Shown here: piece by piece, positions 59,101-64,000 of the stretch
Numbering within the stretch: position 1 is the stretch's first letter
Layout of the letters: the number at the start of each line of letters is the position of its first letter
Program-made: the position numbers and the translations under genes
Source: Vigna angularis
Lineage: Eukaryota > Streptophyta > Magnoliopsida > Fabales > Fabaceae
Direction: 5' to 3'
DNA: 64,000 nt
Assembly (NCBI RefSeq): GCF_016808095.1
Contig: NC_068980.1
Coordinates: forward strand, 18,202,498 to 18,266,497
The notes under the pieces: generated by a model
Told to the model about the DNA's origin: nothing
The model's database searches: none
Seen by the model: only the letters and a program-made list of their open reading frames with translations

Positions 59101-59770
59101 AATTCTCATATGAAACTCTATATAAATTGTCACAAAAACATGTTTAATAATTTAACATTAACTATTTAAATGACGCCAACATAAAAGAACTTTATTGATT
59201 TTCATTAATGAATTTTAAAATAAAATTTAGTTGCACACAAAATTCTCATATAAAACGTCTATATAATTTGTCATAAAAACATGTTTAATCATTCAATATT
59301 AATTATTTAAATGACGTCAACATAAAAGAACTTTATTGATATTCATTAATAAATTTAAAATTAAAATTTAAACTTTTTTAAAAATGAAAATCTAATTGAC
59401 ACACTATCCCTAAGGTGAGATGAGAACCATTAATTAATATATAAATATATGTTAAAGTATTTTAAAACTAACCAAATGAGTGTTTACTTCAAAATTAAAA
59501 TTAAAGGGTATAAATGCAAGTTCTTCTTAATTTTTCTCTTATGTTTTAGAAATCATTTAGACATGTGGGTATGTATTTATTTTTGATTGAACGAACACAA
59601 AACTTAGTTAAATTTAAGACCTTAATAATGTATGGGATATTATAAATTAACTCTTACAAGAGAATAAATATAATTTTTAATTTAAGTCTTAACAAACATA
59701 TTACAGGGAGATAAACAGTATTTGAATTAAATTAAATTAAATTAAATTAATTATTAGTAAAACGTAAATA
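56182..59770. other. AT-rich intergenic sequence
   Basis: AT-rich throughout, with short direct repeats. At 58579-58625 a unit of about 20 bp (tatgaaataatttttagc) is repeated between two and three times. No gene or bounded element is visible. Confidence 0.45.
59081..59375. repeat. 147-bp imperfect tandem duplication
   Basis: The unit starting tagttgcaca at 59081 recurs at 59228. Both copies contain 'acatgtttaat', 'atttaaatgacg' and 'cataaaagaactttattgat'. The copies differ by scattered substitutions and small gaps, so the duplication is older than the one at 43255. Confidence 0.85.
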
Positions 59771-59814
59771 TGTGGTCACTTTAGAAATACACAACAAATT
59801 ACGGACCAAAAACC

Positions 59815-59987
59815 AAAATATAAAGTACAGGTTCTTTCAACTTCATCATCATCGTCATCCACATTTTCTGAGAACCATCGAACGATTATCTGCCTCACAC
59901 AAACAAAGACGAAGGAAGAAGAACACCATAGCAGCTGCAACGACGTCGTTCTCTGCAACATCCAGTTTCTTCGCTTCCCTGGATACT
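59815..59987 (+). promoter_or_regulatory. Putative promoter and 5' UTR exon of the NCA1-like gene
   Basis: A TATA-like atataaag at 59818-59825 precedes a GC-richer CT/CA stretch ending at a candidate donor (ggatact|gtaatc, 59987/59988). The next acceptor (tggcag) ends at 60866. The start codon then lies 13 nt into the following exon. Confidence 0.5.
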
Positions 59988-60866
59988 GTAATCTTTTCAT
60001 CCTTTTTAAATCTGCAAATTAAGGAAAGGGATTTCTATTTTATTTTTTTTGATAAAAATTGAATCTTGTTTTTGATTCAATGCACCCAGTTGGGAAGTGG
60101 ATGATTCTAAAATAATTGGGGCACAAGGGGGTTTGCAAATTTTAAAAGTTCATCTGTGATGCAATTTTTCGCGTTATTGCTACTTCCTAGGTTTGAGGAA
60201 CTCTTCCTTAGATGTTGACTTTGCAGTAAAAAAGAGAGTTTATATTGAATTATTAAGTTCACCGTCTAAATCATTGATAGGATTTAAATGTATGTCTAAT
60301 TGACGAGGATTGGTGCATTTGTTTTTCCAATATGACTTTTGTTTTACATTTATTTTTTTATTCAAGGCTTCGATTGCTCAAGGAAATATGGTGAAGAAAT
60401 AAGGTCGACGGATTGTTAACGTTGTTTTTTTTTTATTATTATTATTATCATTTGAACTGCAGCTTTTATTTAGACATAGGGTTGAAGACCTTGCATATAT
60501 AAGATACCTGTTACAAAGTTGAGCAAAATCAACTATTGAATGAATCAATTATCTGGAAATTTTATATTTCTCTTAAACCAAATACTCTTGTTTTTACTCT
60601 TTCTCTTCATTTGGTCCATCCTATTTTTTACCTTTTTACCAAATGCCCCAGAAGGAATCACAAGTGAAAAGTTTAATTGAAATGTGTAGAATTTAATGTA
60701 AACAATGCCTGTTCTGTGATTTCTTATAAAAAAAACTATATTGTTTCCTTAATTATTATTCTTAGGATAATGGTTGGGAAACCTGTTATTTGTTTAGAAA
60801 GTATTACTTAAAATAAATAGAGTAAAAGGATGATAACAATGCCTCTTTGTTTTTATGTTTTGGCAG
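59988..60866 (+). other. Probable 5' UTR intron of the NCA1-like gene
   Basis: T-rich sequence with a poly-T/(ATT)n stretch near 60427-60450. It is bounded by a candidate GT donor and a clear AG acceptor, and no reading frame is supported. Confidence 0.45.
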
Positions 60867-60879
60867 GCTCTTGTTCTTG

Positions 60880-61918
60880 ATGAATATGACACCAGTTTGC
60901 CCATTTGTCAAAGCTGCTCGCCCTGATGATAACAATGCTTCCAAAAAATCGGGTGACAACTCTATGAAACATCAGGTTGAGTCTGATAGTAAGGTGAAGA
61001 AAGAGGCTAATGACTCAGCTAGTGCGTCACCAAAGTGCCCTTTTGGATATGATTCACAATCGTTTAAGATTGGTCCTCTTAGCTGTACAGTGTGCCAGGC
61101 TCTTTTATTTGACACCAGCAAATGTGTGCCTTGTTCTCATGTTTTCTGCAAGTATGTACCTTGTCCAGTGTTTATATCTTGAATCTATGATGAATAGCAT
61201 ACGCTCATCTCTTATATTCTACTTGTCTGAAACTAGATCATGCATATCCCGCTTTAAGGACTGTCCATTATGTGGGGCTGACATTGTGAAGATTGAGCCT
61301 GATGCTAATCTTCAAGGTGTAGTTGATCGCTTTATTGAAGGTCATGCTAGGATCAAAAGGTCTGTTAGTTCAGACAAAGGAGAAGAAGCTACAGAGAGTA
61401 AACAGGTCATCTACGAGGATGTTTCTTTGGAAAGAGGTTCTTTCTTAGTGCAACAAGCCATGAGGGTATGTATGGCCTTTTCAAATATTAATGTTGGATC
61501 TTATTATATATGAACGATTAAATGGTGTAAGATTCTTGAAATTGCATGCCCTTAATTTAATTGGCGTTGATGCTAATAACTTTTGATAGATACTAAACTG
61601 TTATATATGATTGGATGTGTTGGAATATATTTATCTGGAAGAGACATTGGTGTCAATAGCTGTTTCTCTGGAGAAGCTACTACCTTTTGTTTTACTAAAT
61701 TACAATTTAAACTTTGTTGAGTTTGTACTACCACTTGATAGTGAGTATTTTGCTATATGCAATGCAAAACAGGCATTCCGTGCTCAGAACTTAGAAAGTG
61801 CCAAATCAAGACTCAACCTCTGTGCTGAAGACATTCGTGATCAATTAGAAAAAGTTGGTAACACTTCAGAGTTATGTTCCCAGCTTGGAGCAGTCTTGGG
61901 TATGCTTGGTGACTGCTG
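60880..61918 (+). CDS. NCA1: NCA1-like RING finger protein, 5' part (catalase chaperone)
   Basis: Resembles Arabidopsis NO CATALASE ACTIVITY 1, a cytosolic chaperone that folds catalase and so supports peroxide detoxification under stress. Coding exons visible: 60880-61151, 61237-61465 and 61773-61918 (272, 229 and 146 nt), all GT-AG and in phase, giving 215 residues. The start follows the acceptor at 60866; the first Met of an upstream open frame lies in the intron. Blocks: MNMTPVCPFVKAARPDDN, KCPFGYDSQSFKIGP, a C3HC4 RING at residues about 69-103 (CTVC, CVPCSHVFC, C, CPLC), VDRFIEGHARIKRS, ERGSFLVQQAMR, and the start of the helical TPR-like region (NLESAKSRLNLCAEDI, LGAVLGMLGDC). The family is about 400 residues, so roughly half is missing; the next exon is not found before 64000 and presumably lies beyond the window. 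Confidence 0.88.
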
Positions 61919-64000
61919 GTATGTGTTCTTGCTTTCTTTCCCTACCACTCACAGAGCATCTGATTAATAAGTCTGTTACTCTTATTTCCTGTTCATTCCA
62001 GTATTCTCATTACCACAGTCTGTTCTCTTGTACTTGATAGTTTTAGTGTATGTAGAATATTATTGTTACAGATACACAACTGATTAGATATTATTTGCGT
62101 AAATGATTTGTGCTTGAAGAAAAATGAAGAACTTTTGGCACAACTATATATATCTGTCATGAGTTTTACTTATTGAGTATAGAATTATCTACCAGTTATC
62201 TACTAGATACAAAGGCATTGGAGCAAAATAGTAAGGGAACCTGAATATAACTGGACAGAGATCACAAAAGAATGACAGAAGAAATAGGAACACCTGGCAT
62301 AAGTACAGATGGAAAATTAATGTGCAAACTCTTGACTGTTTATGGAAATGGTCCTTGAGTGATGATCCTAAGTACTTGGGTTATGGCTAAGTTGTTTTCT
62401 ATTTTCTTTTCTATAATTCACTAAAATGAAGGAATTATATGTGTTTTAAGCAAACAAGAAGGAAAACATTTAACTTTTTTTTTTTGTCAAGGTGACCCAA
62501 TAAAATCCCTGAAATTTCTTTATTTAATTAGTCAGCTCTGACTTAAAGAGTGAACAGGTAACTTAGTACTTGGAATTATTCCCATCTCATAGTTTAGTCC
62601 TGATATGTGTCTGTGTATGAATTAGTTGTACAAAGCCTCGAATTTGTTTGTGTAAGAGTTAGTCCCTAAATATGTACAGCTTGTATCATGTTAACCATTA
62701 TTTGTTTCACTATAATCCTTGAGAGGACTAATTTAATATGATTTTTGTAAAGTTAAGGACCAAGTTGTACACAAATTATCTCAGAAAAGGTAAATGGACG
62801 ATAATTCCTAGGATTGACTTGTCTATTTAAATTATTATAGAAGTAGATACCAAATAAATATGCTTTTATCCAACAAGATGTTGGAGATTGTCATTTATGA
62901 TATAGTTTATCTGATGGGTTTAACATATAATCAACAACACTCATGATCTTTATTTGAGTTGCTGAAGTGATCAAGAAAATTATGAGTCTTGGAATTTGGG
63001 CTTTAGGGTCTAACTCAACCTCTCAATCATCTTGTATGGTAAATCAATTTTCATAAGCGCTCTTGAGGCCATATCTTTGGTCAATATGGGATTTCAAGCT
63101 CCCGAGAATGGATGCTCCAGTGGCTGCACACTACAGTGTTTCACTCAACCTTTCTAGTCAGCTGCATCATAGGTAGTCCTTCCTTAGACATTAGCTACCA
63201 ACTTTTATAAGCTGCATTTAAGGTGGACTAAGAGTGACATTGATTAAGGCAGCTTTCGAAAGTATACCCTCACACCCAAGGTTATGAGCTTGGAGCATGA
63301 CAATGCAGGTGGTCCAACAATGGATCTAGGACAATCTCTAATACCATTTTAGGAGTTGAGCTTAGGAACTGACTCTACTTCATGACTTGTACAGTAAGGA
63401 TTTCCAAGCTTTATAAGCACTGTTTAGACCTTATCTATAGTGATGTAGAATTTCTATCCCTAAGAGTTGTTGTTTCGGTGGCTACACACTAAGTTGCTGC
63501 ATTCAACCTTCCTGGTCAATCTCTTTGTAGGTAGCTTTTTTCTGAGACATTGACAACCAACTTTGGCAACCTTCAATTAAGGCAGGATTAGGGATGAAAA
63601 CAGTCAAGGTGACTTTTTGATGATGACATCATGTCATGAGCTTCAGTTGAAACTCAATCAAAGTTCAGGAGATTAGTTAGAAATTAAAACAGTCAAGGTG
63701 ACTGATATTACTTACACCCTTATGTTAAGACTCTAAATTAGTTTTATATTGCTAACATGTCCAATCCACATGTTCAAAACACATACATATTTTTTGATGT
63801 GCTAAAATTCAACGTTCCTTGAAGATTAAGGGCTGCAAGAATAAATCTGAATACTTAATCAAGGTGGTTATGAAAGTATTGAGGACCAATCATCTTAAAG
63901 GCAAGTTTAGTTTAGTATCTCTGATAGAAATCTATACTTAAATAAATGTATGTAAATCCTAGATCTGCTATTGAAATCAATGTGACATCATTTTAGTGTA
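61919..64000 (+). other. Long intron of the NCA1-like gene with old repeats
   Basis: Begins with a gtatgt donor after exon 3 and has no matching next exon inside the window, so the intron is at least about 2.1 kb. 62480-62810 carries 'attagtcc' and 'ggaccaa' phrases like eroded MULE/MITE ends. 62990-63620 holds two diverged copies, about 370-400 bp apart, of a block with 'tctaactcaacctc', 'cagtggctgcacact' and 'gacaaccaacttt' themes. Confidence 0.5.
62990..63620. repeat. Two diverged copies of a roughly 380-bp repeat in the NCA1 intron
   Basis: Copy 1, from about 62990, and copy 2, from about 63355, share 'gtggctgcacact' against 'gtggctacacact', 'cattagctaccaactttt' against 'cattgacaaccaacttt', and 'tgcatttaaggtggac' against 'ttcaattaaggcagga'. 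The 'aactcaacc...gtatggtaaat...gggatttc' text resembles a repeat common in legume genomes; I cannot assign its class. Confidence 0.5.

Noticed and set aside
1..64000. tRNA, snoRNA or miRNA genes
   Set aside because: I looked for conserved tRNA A/B-box and cloverleaf patterns and found none I could support. A dedicated scan such as tRNAscan would settle it.

Overview
This window looks like a plant nuclear chromosome, most probably from a legume and perhaps from the Phaseoleae (Vigna/Phaseolus group). It is AT-rich, has GT-AG introns, carries three conserved plant genes, and is otherwise filled with plant transposable elements. The plant call rests on the proteins and element types. The legume call rests on the style of the repeats as I remember them and is weaker.

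Host genes. (1) VPS26, a retromer core subunit, lies on the + strand at about 19.8-30.1 kb. I can assign all 11 coding exons; they add up to 909 nt (302 aa) with every reading phase consistent. Intron 10 is about 5 kb because a Ty1/Copia element sits inside it in sense orientation. (2) A GAMYB-type R2R3-MYB gene lies on the - strand at about 34.9-39.4 kb. It has three coding exons (512 aa) and a clear miR159 target site in exon 2. (3) The 5' half of an NCA1-like gene (RING finger plus start of a TPR-like helical region; catalase chaperone) lies on the + strand from about 59.85 kb and runs off the right edge.

Mobile DNA. 2.2-3.2 kb: a hAT-like insertion splits an older tandem repeat. 4.4-5.8 kb: a foldback MULE-MITE and a Pack-MULE carrying an amidophosphoribosyltransferase fragment, each with a perfect 9-bp target duplication. 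8.7-17.3 kb: an 8.6-kb LTR retrotransposon with a gag-like reading frame and a second accessory reading frame but no recognisable pol. It is itself invaded by a 527-bp hAT MITE (5' LTR) and a 1.3-kb solo LTR (accessory frame). 25.1-29.4 kb: the Copia in VPS26. 42.8-43.2 kb: a Cassandra-type solo LTR with a 5S-rRNA-like segment. 43.3-44.2 kb: a nearly exact 461-bp tandem duplication. 45.5-47.4 kb: a Pack-MULE with an AP2/ERF fragment and a carotenoid cleavage dioxygenase 8 (CCD8) fragment. 49.2-50.9 kb: a Pack-MULE with a Core-2/I-branching glycosyltransferase fragment. 51.5-56.2 kb: two long LTR-like units of one repeat style, nested in opposite orientation, the inner one bounded by a perfect 5-bp target duplication.

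The most striking feature is three independent gene-capturing MULEs, holding pieces of four different host genes, within about 46 kb. The insertion order can be read directly from target-site duplications. The remaining stretches are AT-rich intergenic DNA with simple repeats and eroded LTR remnants.
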